Assembly (NCBI RefSeq): GCF_000340215.1
Contig: NW_006921543.1
Span: 310,001-374,000, forward strand
Direction of reading: 5' to 3'
Origin: Pseudocercospora fijiensis CIRAD86
Taxonomy: Eukaryota; Ascomycota; Dothideomycetes; Mycosphaerellales; Mycosphaerellaceae
DNA: 64,000 nucleotides
This document shows, piece after piece, positions 1 through 10,054 of this stretch (position 1 is the stretch's first letter; each line of letters starts with the position of its first letter). Under the pieces are notes generated by a model. It worked only from the letters and a program-made list of their open reading frames with translations, was not told the DNA's origin and did no database searches. The translations under genes and the position numbers were made by a program.

Positions 1-1860
1 TCTTTAAGCTCTCGAGAGCTTGCAGGTCTTATAGTACTCGAGTTTAGATATATTAACTTCTTCTAGGCCTAGAATAGCTTCCTTAGTAGCTATTAGGATC
101 TTGTTGCCGACGTAGCTAAGTCTCTAATGCTATCTTAATGTGTCCGCTCGTAGTCTAGCGATAGCTAGGGCTAATAGCTACCCTTTCTAACTTAATTCTA
201 AGTTTGGTTTTGAAGCTAAGCCTAGTATTTTGACTCTAGTATCTTTAAGGGCAAGTACTCCTTATACTTCCTCAACCTTTCCAATTAGCTTGCCTTTAAG
301 CATTAAAGTGCCTAAAGGTCTGTCTAAGTAAATGCTATATTTCTTCTAAAGACGCTCTGCTAAGATTAGGTTGCAATCTGAGTTCGGGGAGTAGAGGACG
401 TCTATTAGAGTAATTAGGGTTTTCTTTCCTTTATAGGTTAGGAAGATGTTAACAGTTCCTAATCGTAATACACTTAATTTTCCTACTACTTAGGAGAACT
501 GTATAGGCTTGGTTAGGTGCTTAAGATCGCTAAACTAGCTCTTGTTCCCTATAATGTGTAGTAATGTACCTATATCCTAAACTTTTGTGTTAGCTATTAG
601 GTTCTTAGAGCTTGCTATAGCTAGTCCCGGCTTTGCAATAGCTCCCCTAATTAGGCCCCTACTAAGGCCGTCTAGCTGATAGTCTCCCTTATCTTCCGAG
701 TTAGAGGAGGAGTCTAATTTATCTTTATTATTATTGATAGCACTACTAGATTTGCCCTTTCCTTTGCCTTTACCCTTCTTGCCTTTATCTTTGTCTTTGT
801 CTTTGCTCTTGTCTTTCTTTCCCTAACTAGGTAGTGCTATATTAGGGTATTGCTTGTAGCACTTAGCGTTAGTGTGTTTGTGCTTGCACTAAGTGCACTA
901 GTCGTTATTATTGCTAATAGCCCCTCTAATAAGCTTTAAGCCGCTAGATGACTGTCTAGGAGGCTTTTCTCTCCTTAGGGACGTTATTATTGCTTTAAGG
1001 GAGGAGTCCTTAGCTTTAGGCTTATTATTATGCTTCTAGGATCTAAGCTATTCGTAACTAGAAAGGCCCTAAATAAACAGCATCCTAACAAGCATATTAG
1101 GCATCTTAATGTCTAATGACTTTATAGGCGCTTCTGTTGTTATAACTAAGCTAGTAAATTGTTCTATCGATGTTTAGAATCTGTTAAACTACTACTAAAA
1201 AGATTCGTAGTACTGCTAGGTATTCGGATTAGTAAGGGGCATCCTAATGTGCCTAATAAGTTTGATAGTATCAAATATATCTACGGTTATAATAGGCTTG
1301 TATAGAGCCTCAATATAGTCGTATATATCCTTAGCTAACTTAGGTGTATTACCGAAGTCTAGTCTAAGGGCAGGGTCGAGTCTAGCAATAAGTATACCTA
1401 GGGCTTAGATGTCTTTCTTCTTCTAGTCCCTAAACATGTCTCTATACTACTAATCGGCTAAGTCCCCTATAAACATGCTTTTTAGAGGTAGTTTTATTTT
1501 ATTAGCCTAGTCAAGTCTATAGAATACTATACTAACTAGGTCCTTTTCTAGAAGGGCCGCCTAGAATATAAGCTTCTAGTCTTAGAAGTTGATCCCCTTC
1601 CTAAGAACCTAATTCTCCTTTGCTATCTTTGTCTAATTAGTGTCTATCGTTCCTAGCTGCCTTTTAGTATAGTGCTAGGTAGGGCTTGTAAGGGACACTT
1701 GCTAGGTTTTGGTCCGAACTAGAGCTCTTAACTAGGTACCTAATAGGTCTAGATAGCTAGCTCTGTTTAGTGGACTCTGGAAACAGTTCTTTTATAGTTG
1801 AACTAGATAGGTAAGCGTATACGCCGGGCTTATAACCTATTGTGAATCGTACTAGGGATG
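1..1860 (-). mobile_element. RIP-damaged Ty1/Copia retrotransposon, 5' part (gag to gag-pre-integrase), cut by the window edge
   Basis: Read on the minus strand, this stretch gives a Copia polyprotein in the expected order, broken by TAG/TAA codons. A Trp/Phe-rich gag region lies at about 1,700-1,050. A Cys/His cluster of zinc-knuckle type (C-x2-C-x3-H-x4-C) lies near 905-865, followed by a Lys/Asp/Gly-rich linker near 840-740. A protease-like D-x-G...HI motif lies near 575, and a gag-pre-integrase stretch containing VLYSPNSDCNLI lies near 400-350. Many stops sit where Trp or Gln would be expected, which fits C-to-T damage on either strand. Integrase and reverse transcriptase would lie beyond position 1. 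The 5' boundary between 1,745 and 1,900 is not sharp, and I could not define an LTR. TpG and CpA are less depleted here than in the right-hand repeat block, so this copy was mutated more lightly or more recently. Confidence 0.75.
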
Positions 1861-2151
1861 CAACTAATTATCGGATTGACAACTATATAACTATACGAAG
1901 AAGGATCAGGAGCCTACTATAGAAACTGCAGTTAATATAGCCATTGTGTGTCCTTCCTCTTGGCACAGGTCAGCTAATGGTATCAGCTAACCAGCATATC
2001 ACCTGACTGAACCACAACATTGCCGCGACCCAATGCGGGCAACGCGGATCCTGGTCTCGTCCCTGGATGGCGATGGCAGTGCATTTGAATTGTTGCTACC
2101 GTCGCCCAAGAGAGGCATTCAGTTCGAAATTGCTGTTGTACCGCACTCAAG

Positions 2152-2976
2152 ATGGACAAGCCGTTGGCGGGCCCAAATCCAGGACTGCTATATGTGAACT
2201 CGACCATCAAAGACCCGAGACTGTCTGAAGAGGCTTCTACAGAATGGTATGAAGGAGTGCACATTCCGGATGTCTTCAAGACCAGTGGCTCCGGAGCACC
2301 GACAAAGGCCTATCGATGGAAAGCATCAGATCCAGCAGCAGAGAAGCCATACTTGGCCTTGTATCCGACCGCTGACGTCGATTTTCTGGGATCCGACGAA
2401 TTCAAGCGTGGGTGCATTCAGTGTTCAAATGAACGCCGATAAGCTAAGATGTGGGCAGAGATACCGGTTCACTGTGATAAGCTGCCCGGATCTGGCCAAA
2501 TCTTTGAGCTTGCCGACTTCGATACCAGGTACTACAAGCTCAAACAGCTATACGGACCGGAGTCTGAGGCGATTGGGGACGCGCAGCCGGACTTTGTCAT
2601 TGTAGCTGGCTTTACGCCAGCCGACGACGAGGACTATGAGCAGTGGTATCAACAGGAGCATCTGACAGAAATCTCCGGCATTACCGGCTGGCGAAAGACA
2701 GAGCGGTATGAGCTCTTTTTCGCGCGCTCCAATCGCGATTACAACAATCCTCTGGTTGCTGACAAGCCCAAGTACTTGACTCTGGTACGTGCTCGAGAGA
2801 AGGCGTTCCTGGCGACGTGAAGCTGACGGCCGTAGCATTTCTTCGATGGTGAGACTTTGCCGGAACAGGAGCTTGCCCGGGCCAGTGAGAGCGAGTGGAC
2901 CAAGAAGAGCATGGGAAGCATGAAGAAGGCGGAGGTGGCCGTGTTCAAGAAGTTGGCATATTTTGTAAAGTCATGA
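2152..2976 (+). CDS. EthD-domain (dimeric alpha/beta barrel) protein
   Basis: This is a predicted 240-residue protein in three exons: 2152-2407, 2459-2784 and 2836-2976. Both introns are 51 bp with GT..AG ends and branch-like CTAAG and CTGAC. Splicing the first restores the frame through SDEFKQIPVH, and the second restores it through YLTLHFFDGE. The motifs WYEGVHIPDV and YEQWYQQEHL are two copies of the short helix seen in EthD-like ferredoxin-fold barrels, so the protein looks like two fused EthD-type halves. The family is named after a protein needed for ethyl tert-butyl ether breakdown, and its catalytic role is usually unknown. It starts 290 bp after the RIP-damaged Copia element and is followed by an alcohol dehydrogenase relic and a second EthD gene, so it is probably part of the same cluster. 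No signal peptide or membrane segment is visible. The exon model is read by eye. Confidence 0.8.
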
Positions 2977-3342
2977 ACGGGATTGCGGGGGACTGTTTTC
3001 GATGTTGACATGTTGTTCTTCGAGTAAATAAGATTTAGAAAGAACATGGGTGAGAAAATACGGGTTGTTACTTCATCTCCTTTCACCCACCACTACAATC
3101 TCGTCGTTCGTCATCGTCGACTTCGTCTTGTGTCCAACATGATATGGTAGCACGACTCTCCGCCGAAGAGACGCAACGAACAAGTTGGAGAGAGAGGTCC
3201 GTCCCTCCTCAGCCCCACACAGCCGTTGCCTCCTACACCGACGTACGGCCTGGCTGCCTCGTCTATGCTTTTCCAGGCGGGACTGCTCATGGAGCTACAG
3301 CATTGCCGCACGCCGCAAGCGCGAATCACGTGTAGGTAGACT
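2977..3342. other. Intergenic, 366 bp
   Basis: No convincing gene is visible. A CACGTG palindrome lies near 3,327 just upstream of the alcohol dehydrogenase relic; it could be a leftover bHLH-type site, but chance is equally likely. Confidence 0.4.
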
Positions 3343-3788
3343 ATGTCTTCATTCACTTTAGCAGCAGAATGCACCAAGGCGTCCTCGTGGTGTATTTCGA
3401 CTCTTTCACTGCATACGATATACCTTTTACGGTTGCAGCGGCCGACGTGAAAGCGGAGATGAATCCATCGAATGGAGTAAGATCGATGAAGGCAGGCAGA
3501 TGGGCATACGCAGGGGTTCCTGCAATACTGAGATTAGGCGGCATCATCATGGTTGTTGGTTTACCTCACGACCCCGTACCAATTTCGACTATGGATCTTG
3601 CCCTTGGCCGCTACAAAATCAAGAGCGAGAGTACTGGCTTGCCTCGAAGGATGAAAAAGGCAGTCGACTTTCTGGCCAAGCACTCGATCAAACCTGAAGT
3701 ACAGCACCGCAAACTAGAGGACCTCAATGATATGGTCAATGAAATGAAGACCGGTTCTGCTACTAAGCGAATGCTAGTCGCCTTCTGA
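3343..3788 (+). pseudogene. Relic of a zinc-type alcohol dehydrogenase: C-terminus plus a probable N-terminus, middle deleted
   Basis: The last 85 or so codons (about 3,530-3,788) match the C-terminus of fungal medium-chain Zn alcohol dehydrogenases. A Rossmann-end stretch IIMVVGLPHDP is followed by DLALGRYKIKSESTG, KPEVQHRKLEDL and a GSATKRMLVAF tail. An ATG at 3,343 begins MSSFTLAAECTK, which resembles the family's N-terminus, and after a frame change the sequence reads on as GVLVVYFDSFTAYDI. If both readings are right, the gene lost about 230 central codons, including the zinc ligands and most of the cofactor fold, and it also carries a frameshift. The C-terminal identification is firm; the N-terminal one is tentative. 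It is not expected to encode an active enzyme. An ADH here would suit the surrounding oxidative cluster. Confidence 0.6.
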
Positions 3789-4253
3789 GTGCATTGATCT
3801 CAGCTTCAGCTGGCGACCGTAGAAATGCAAAACTTCCCTATATGGCCATCGTCAACCTCATCCTATGTGAACATTCATTGCCCTGGTGGTGCTCGCTGTC
3901 GCGGATACAGAATTCCTAAAGCAAACAAGTGACACGAAGACGCTACGAATACAAAGAGTTCCCATCTTCCTGCGTTCCTGACTACGACTCAGAGCTTGCC
4001 TCGCCTCAGGATCTCACTGGTGCTGTGATCCACCATGAAAGACGTTCACTCCCGATCGCATCCCACTCGGATAACCTCAACGGGCTTACACGGCAACGCT
4101 CGGCATCTTCCTCGAAGTTGGGAGCAATCTCCCCTCATGCGATCCCCGCAAAGATTCTCATTACGAAGCACCGCCTCAGTATCTGTGTATATCTGAGATT
4201 CCACACTCCCACTGAAGCTGTGTATCGACTTCGCCTGACGCAAAGATCACACA
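3789..4253. other. Intergenic, 465 bp
   Basis: Nothing recognisable apart from the presumed promoter and 5' leader of the EthD gene starting at 4,254. Longer open frames here are antisense or overlapping shadows. Confidence 0.4.
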
Positions 4254-4813
4254 ATGACGTTGAAAAAGATCGACCACGACTTCCAGAATCCTCAACTTTC
4301 TTACGATGCCAACCCAAACTACCAGCCCTATATCAAGCTTTCGTTCTATTTCTCCAAAGGCAATAATGTCACAGACGAGCAATTCCATCGGCACTGGGAG
4401 ACGGTCCATGCAGACCTGACGATCGCAGCTAAAGTTTTCAAAATCTTCAAGATACGACGCTATACTCAAGTTCATCAGACTGCCGATCTCAAAGAAAAGG
4501 CTCGAGACCTTGGCGCTAACCTTGGAATCGAGCATATGGACTATGATGGCTGCTCAGAAATTTGGGTCGAGAAGTGGGAAGATTGGGTCGAATTTTCCAG
4601 TAGTGAGGAGTATTCTCAGGCGATGAATCCTGACTGTAAGCACTTCATGGCAATGCCTGTACGAGTAAGTTAATGGATGACTGGTCCTTGTGGCGCCGAA
4701 GCTGATTTGTTTAGGTCTTCGCTGGATATGAGAATGTGATCTTCGGGAATGCTACGCCTGGCGTTGGCGGGAATGATGGTGTGCTACCTGAGACGTTGAA
4801 GACTAGAGACTAG
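4254..4813 (+). CDS. EthD-domain protein
   Basis: This is a 169-residue protein in two exons, 4254-4664 and 4715-4813, separated by a 50-bp GTAAGT..TTTAG intron with a GCTGAT branch-like site. A single EthD domain fills most of the protein. It opens with the strand YIKLSFYFSKG, followed by the family helix FHRHWETVHADL, a YTQVHQ strand, DYDGCSEIWVEKWEDW and the C-terminal strand VFAGYENVIFGN, which the second exon supplies. The FxxHWxxxH motif and the overall length fit fungal EthD proteins that sit beside oxygenases in secondary-metabolite or catabolic clusters. The protein is probably soluble and cytosolic. No enzymatic reaction can be assigned from sequence alone. It lies upstream of and codirectional with the transporter gene at 5,201 and may be coregulated with it. 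Confidence 0.87.
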
Positions 4814-5200
4814 AGTGTGGCAGCGACGGTTTTTGTTCGATACGATATAATTGGCAAGTGTCGTTGGAGCGCAATGGAAATGCCCTCAGACGTGTTTCGG
4901 ATCATGTTAACCGCTGCTGCCCTGATCTTTTGCTCTCTGCTTCTGCTTGACATGGCTGGACCTCATCGGCTAGCATTACAGCTGTGCCGACTCTTTCCCC
5001 TCGTTTTGTTGCGCTCTAAGAGACCAATGGGCAAAGATTACCGGGCCAATGGGCTCAGGCTGCGATCCATGGAGTTGCAAGTGTCTATCAGCAGGGGTTC
5101 CCATTGAGATCTCGACAACTCTGCTTGGAAACACGACTTGATTCTAACAGTTTGTGATCGCACAATTGCTGAACGAACATTGCCCTTCAAATTTATCAAG
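4814..5200. other. Intergenic, 387 bp
   Basis: No gene is seen. This is the presumed 3' end of the EthD gene and the promoter of the MFS transporter. Confidence 0.4.
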
Positions 5201-7376
5201 ATGACGCCAATGTCATCAGATGACAAGGACAAGGCTGTCATTCAGCATGAAGAGGACGTGACAGTATCGCCGCCATCCGAGAGCGCAGTCATTAATTCGA
5301 CCGAGAGCACTAACATAACTTGGAAGACATGGGTCGTAATCTTCGTACGCAAACAAAGCATTGTTCTCTGATCAACCGCTGACGAAGTTCAGATTCTGTC
5401 ATCATGCTTCGGTTTATCATTTTGGCCCGTTCCAACAACATCCGCCATGCAGACTACGCTGGCTTCGAAACTCGGTGATGCTGGTGGAACCTCAGTCTAC
5501 TGGTACATTCCCGCTTACACGACAGGAAATGCCCTAGGATTTCTCATCGCTGGGGCCAACAGCGATCTGTTCGGACGCAGGATCTTCTTGTAGGTAATGA
5601 GTAGGGTACTCGAAACCAGGCACTAATAACAGCGCAACAGATTGGTCGGGGAAGTCGCTGCAGCCGTGGGCATGCTAGTATCCGCTACCGCCAAGAGCCC
5701 ACAGCAGATGACCGCAGGACTGGCAATCGCCGGCTTTGGCGGTGGCTTCTGTCAAATGGCGATGTGCTCGATACCGGAGCTGATGCCAAACAAGTATCGT
5801 CACATTGGCATATGCATTTCGGACGGGTTTGTCTTCGTAATTGTCATCATTGGCCCTATCGTCGGCCGTTATGCCATTGATACCGGAGATGCTTGGAAGC
5901 ACATCTATTATGGTGGCTTCATCGCTCAAGTCTTCTCTCTGATCGGACTTTACGTTTTGTACCATCCACCGAAGCATCCTAAAGGCGTTTCCTGGAAGGA
6001 AGCAATCTTTGGGTTGGATTATATCGGCACACTGCTGGTCATCCCGGGAGTCTGCTTGGCCCTGGTCGGAATCATCAATACTACGTATATATCAGTTTCG
6101 GATGTGATGGTGATCGTACCACTCGCTGTAGGACTTGGCCCTTTGGTGCTATTCGGCTTCTGGGAGACGCTGTCGAATACGAGATACCCACTCTGTCCGC
6201 CGCAAATTTTTAGCGCGCACCATGGCCGCCAATTCACAGCGCCTTTTATTCTTGCTTTCATCGTTACTATGTTCTATTATGGGGTCAAGAGCGAGAGTAC
6301 AAGCAACGGTAAAGAGAGAGCTCTGCTACAGGAAATACTCACGGAAAATCACAAAAAGCCATTCAGTGCTGCGCTTGTGTAAGGGCTTGCTGATCGTACC
6401 GCTCCTGCTTTCCGTGTGCTAGGTAGAACTGAAGGGCAGCTTCACCCTCGTGCCTACCTACTTCCAATTGTGTCGTCATGTCGCTCGCTCCCTCCCTCCC
6501 TCCCTCCCTCTCTCTCTCCTTTCTCTCACGAGGTACTGGATTTTGCGATCTAAGAATTTAGCTAAGAACTATCAATGTGATCTATCCAACGGTAAGATCT
6601 TTGAACGCGACCAGGAGAAGCTAATTGCTGAGACATACCAGATGATCAATGTTTTCTACGTCACTCCAGAGACGCCTCGTTCTGAGCAGCTCCTCCTTAC
6701 ACTGCCAGGGAACATAGGCTTGGTTTTTGGTGCGATTCTTTTGATTTGTTTTGGCAATCTCCTAGGCCACTGGAAGTGGACTCTTACGATCTCCTGGATT
6801 GGCATGACTCTCTTTGGTGGTCTGATGGCTCTTGTCACTCCATACAACAAGGGCGCGATGATTGCCCTTGCCTTCCTTGAACAGACTTGCTTCGGCTGGG
6901 CACAGTACGAATCCATCGCGTTCACACAGCTTGGCGTCCACCAACATGATCTTGGCATGTCTGGAGGGTTGGCAGGTGTCGCTCGATATGCAGGTGGCTC
7001 TCTGGCGCAAGCTATCTATACGAGCGTGTTGACCAACACGCAGACGTCAAGAGCCGCTACGCTGGTCCCGAAAGCAGCGATGAATGCAGGCGCTAGTGAG
7101 TCGGTGGCAGCAGCTCTGCTGGAAGCTCTCACTGCCGGCGGGAATGGAACGTACAGCGTTCATGGCAGTGATGCTGAGATTCTTGGCGCAGCAAGTGAAG
7201 CCTTCCAATGGAGCTATGCATACGGGCTGAAGATCACTGCTCTGTCGTCGCTTGCGTTTGGTGGACTTGGCTTGGTGATGTGTCTCTTACTAGAGAACAT
7301 CGATGCGAAGATGAATGATCAGACGAATGTCTTCCTGGAGAACGATGTCAATGCAGAGAAAAACGAGTTTCACTGA
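5201..7376 (+). CDS. MFS transporter of the TRI12 / siderophore-drug efflux type
   Basis: This is a predicted multi-spanning plasma-membrane transporter. The proposed exons are 5201-5344, 5393-5589, 5641-6283, 6562-6591 and 6642-7376, giving 582 residues, the usual TRI12-family length of about 580-600. The first two introns (48 and 51 bp, with CTGAC and ACTAAT branches) and the last (50 bp) are convincing. The protein shows the MFS loop DLFGRR after TM2, a WKWTLTISW helix and the family motifs YESIAFTQLGVHQHD, GLAGVARYAGGS and ENIDAKMN. Between MFYYG (ending 6,283) and NVIYPT (from 6,574) lie about 278 bp that related proteins lack. I model it as an intron with a weak GTCAAG donor and TTTAG acceptor, leaving three extra residues. 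It could instead be an insertion that kills the gene. The likely role is export of a cluster product or uptake of a small substrate. Confidence 0.8.
6486..6528. repeat. CTCC/CT pyrimidine microsatellite inside the MFS gene
   Basis: A run of about seven CTCC units passes into CT repeats and lies inside the 278-bp segment that interrupts the transporter reading frame. As intron sequence it would provide a pyrimidine tract, although it sits some 35 bp upstream of the proposed acceptor. Confidence 0.8.
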
Positions 7377-7438
7377 GCAGCACATGCATAAAGCTATCGG
7401 CGAAGACTCTTATTCGCATCGTCATTCCGCACCATCAA

Positions 7439-9020
7439 TCAGTACGTCAGATTGACCATGATCGTCTTCGGATCTGTGAAGGCTCTCAGAGCATGGATGC
7501 CTGCTTCTCTCCCAACACCACTCTGTTTGCTGCCCCCGAATGGAGCCTGTGTCATCATAAGACTGATGCAATTGATGCCAACCATACCTGAATCGAACTC
7601 GCTAGCGATGCGCATAGCTTTGTTGATGTCCTGGGTGAAGACTCCTGCCATGAGACCATATTCCGTATCATTGCTCATCTTCATCACCTCCTCTTCAGTC
7701 TTGAAGGTACGAACAACCGAGACAGGTCCAAAGATTTCGTCGGTATGGATTTCAGACTTGGGGTCAACATCGGTGAAAATCGTCGGCTGCACATCGTCAG
7801 CTGCAAGAAGGGGAAGAACGACTGGGTAGCTTACCTCAACAAAGTAACCTTGACTGCCAACTCTTGCACCTCCCGTGAGAAGTGTACCTTGCTTCTGATC
7901 TTTGCCGCGTTCAATGAAACCAGTAACACGATTAAATTGGGCTTCGTCAACGAGCGGGCCAAGAATGGTCGAGTCTAGGTCCGGATCACCAATGAGCTTG
8001 GTCCTTTCTTGGAATAGGGCCTTGTACTTGGCGATGAACTTGTCGTAGATGCCTTCTTGCACGTACACGCGAGAGGCGGCGAAACATACTTGACCACTGT
8101 GACCAGTGATAGCATTTACAGTCCAGTTGACAGCGTTGTCTAAATTGGCATCATCGAAAACAACAGCAGGGCTTTTGCCACCAAGTTCCAAAGTCACCCT
8201 CTTCAGATTACTCTTGGCGGCCATTTCCTGAATTTTCTTGCCAGTAGGGATAGAGCCAGTGAATGATACTTTGCGTACGCGCGTGTGGCTTGCGAGCAGT
8301 GCACCTGTGGTACCGTCTCCGGACAGAACCTGAAAGACTCCAGGGGGGAAGCCAGCCTCCTTGATGAGCGGTAGTAAGGCGAGAGCAGCAAAAGGCGTCT
8401 TCTCACTCGGCTTGAGGATGAAGCAATTGCCCGTCGCGAGTGCAGGCCCCGCCTTGAGACCGACGTTGCCAATAGGGCCATTCCAAGGAATGATACCCGC
8501 CGTGACACCGAGAGGTTCATTGCGAACGATTTTCATGAAGCCATCCTCCTGTGGATAGGATTCGCCCGCAAATTTGTCAGTCCAGCCGGCGTTGAAGCGA
8601 AGAGTCTCAGCGCACAAGGCGGTCTCAAAGGCACCAAAGCTGGTCCACGGGGCTCCGAGGGTGATCCTGGTGAGCTCCCCGAGTTCCTACAATGCCGTCA
8701 GTTTACAAGGTGACGAGATGCATGATGGCTGGGCACGCAAGGCTCACCTTGGAATGTGCATCGATCAAATCTGCCAGCTTGTTCAGCATGTCACGTCGCT
8801 TGGCCGGAGTGGTCTTTCTCCAGGCCGGAAAGGCTTCCTCGGCCGCGCGAACGGCGGCATCAACGTCTTGCTCGCCAGCCAAGGGCACATCGTCGGCGAC
8901 AAGCTCTCCGTTCTTGGGGTTCTTGACCGTCAGCTTCTGGGCATTCTGCGAGTCGACATATTCGTTGTTGATGATCAACTGCTTGGGCAAGTTTTCTTTG
9001 CTGAATGGAAAGTGCGACAT
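7439..9020 (-). CDS. Aldehyde dehydrogenase (NAD(P)+-dependent ALDH superfamily)
   Basis: The product is about 490 residues from three minus-strand exons: 9020-8748, 8686-7835 and 7786-7439. Introns of 61 bp (8687-8747) and 48 bp (7787-7834) both have CTGAC branch sites. The family landmarks are intact: PWNGPIG near residue 160, the cofactor-loop motif SFTGSIPTG, the general-base Glu in LELGGKSP near residue 258, the catalytic Cys in GHSGQVCFAAS near residue 292, EIFGPV, and PFGGSKQSGVGREAG near the C-terminus. The start MSHFPFSK is favoured because the protein then has normal ALDH length. The 48-bp intron contains no stop and keeps frame, so it is easily missed; it would insert 16 foreign residues into QGYFVEPTIFTDV. 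The enzyme oxidises an aldehyde to a carboxylic acid, probably in the cytosol. It is convergent with the transporter, with 62 bp between the two stops. Confidence 0.93.
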
Positions 9021-9859
9021 GATGGCGGAGATGTTTGGTGGAAGGAAAAAGTCAGACAGAGAACAATGGCACGTCGTCAGCACGCTGGGCAGTACCCGTA
9101 GTGCCCGTACCCGTACACGTACAATACACTGGAGCCATCGCGGCTGTCTTTCCGTCACAGAGCATAGACCGAGCCTTCTGCTGCGCGTTCGTGTCAGGCT
9201 GGAGCATGTTTTCCAGCTGAGAAAGTGACGCGAAAGTGGAACGAGGCAAAGTGACCAGACCGAGGTTCCGTTCCGTCTTCCCGCCGTCCCGCTCCGTCCG
9301 TCCCGCCCGCGGCCAAAATTGGCTCCCTCGCTCCTGCCTTGACGCCTGATCAGCCTCAGCTCGGGCCCAATCACCTGATCTCCTGCAGTACCTGCAGTAC
9401 GACGTCTCGAGCTCAGTAGTAACGCAGCACTCACTTCTGAGCTGAACTCACTCGACTTCTGTGTGTCTCTTTGCAGCGTTTGGACCACCTTCTCTCCGTC
9501 TCCATGATAGAAGGAAGGTGGCAGCTGTGCACGGTGGCACTTCCCCGGACTTGGCAGCTGGGGAAATCGTGGGGAGCGGCTCACTCGTACGCTTGTGGAC
9601 GTGGCGCTGGCAATCACGCGCTCTGATTGGAGCGACAAAGACCTCCACTTGCTCACATCATTGCCCACGCAAGCGCGGGGTACGGGTTGTCTACTTCCAT
9701 GTGACCACCTCCTGGCGCCTTGTTTAAGAGACAGCCGAAGTACCTTGGAAGTCGCTCGCTGAAACGGTTCCTTTCATTTTCCACCCCTCTCCACTCACCT
9801 CACCTTTCACACACCCTCGACTTTACCAAGGCTATCCAATACCACACCCAATCTCCAAC
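9021..9859. promoter_or_regulatory. Divergent promoter region between the aldehyde dehydrogenase and the SDR/small ORF, 839 bp
   Basis: This region serves the ALDH (leftward) and the genes starting at 9,860 and 10,027 (rightward). The last 85 bp (about 9,774-9,859) are strongly C/T-rich with CACC and CTTTCAC runs, typical of a fungal core promoter and 5' leader. A short direct repeat, CCTGCAGTA twice, lies near 9,382-9,400, and a CCCGTAC/CCGTACA series lies near 9,100-9,125. No factor-specific site can be named with confidence. Confidence 0.5.
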
Positions 9860-10054
9860 ATGTTCTCGACCGTCGCAGGCAACAGTCTGCTTTACAAGGG
9901 CGCCGCCCTGTATGCAACAACCACCGCCTTCGCCGCATTCTGGCTGACCGTCAGACAACCAATCCAAGCTGGCAAGGAGGGCCCGTACAACGTGCACCGC
10001 GTCCTTAGACAGGGCCGACGTATCCCATGGCGTCGTCTTCCGAAAGCGCTCTAA
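9860..10054 (+). CDS. Small hypothetical protein or overlapping upstream ORF, 64 aa
   Basis: An ATG in good fungal context (CCAACATG), directly downstream of a C/T-rich leader, opens a 64-codon frame. The product would have one hydrophobic stretch near residues 10-31 (LLYKGAALYATTTAF onward) followed by a basic tail, as in a small mitochondrial or ER membrane protein. Its last 28 bases overlap the SDR start at 10,027 in another frame. It is therefore either a genuine small gene whose true 3' end involves an intron I did not find, or a long upstream ORF in the SDR leader that would reduce translation of the SDR. I do not recognise a family. Confidence 0.35.
   Translation: MFSTVAGNSLLYKGAALYATTTAFAAFWLTVRQPIQAGKEGPYNVHRVLRQGRRIPWRRLPKAL

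Noticed and set aside
2249..2605. 118-codon frame overlapping the first EthD gene, suggesting a frameshifted pseudogene
   Set aside because: A 51-bp intron at 2408-2458 restores the EthD frame cleanly, so no frameshift is needed.
8703..9668. 321-codon minus-strand ORF as the aldehyde dehydrogenase start
   Set aside because: The extra N-terminal residues are low-complexity leader sequence. The family N-terminus begins at the ATG at 9,020, and the frame's 3' end runs into an intron.
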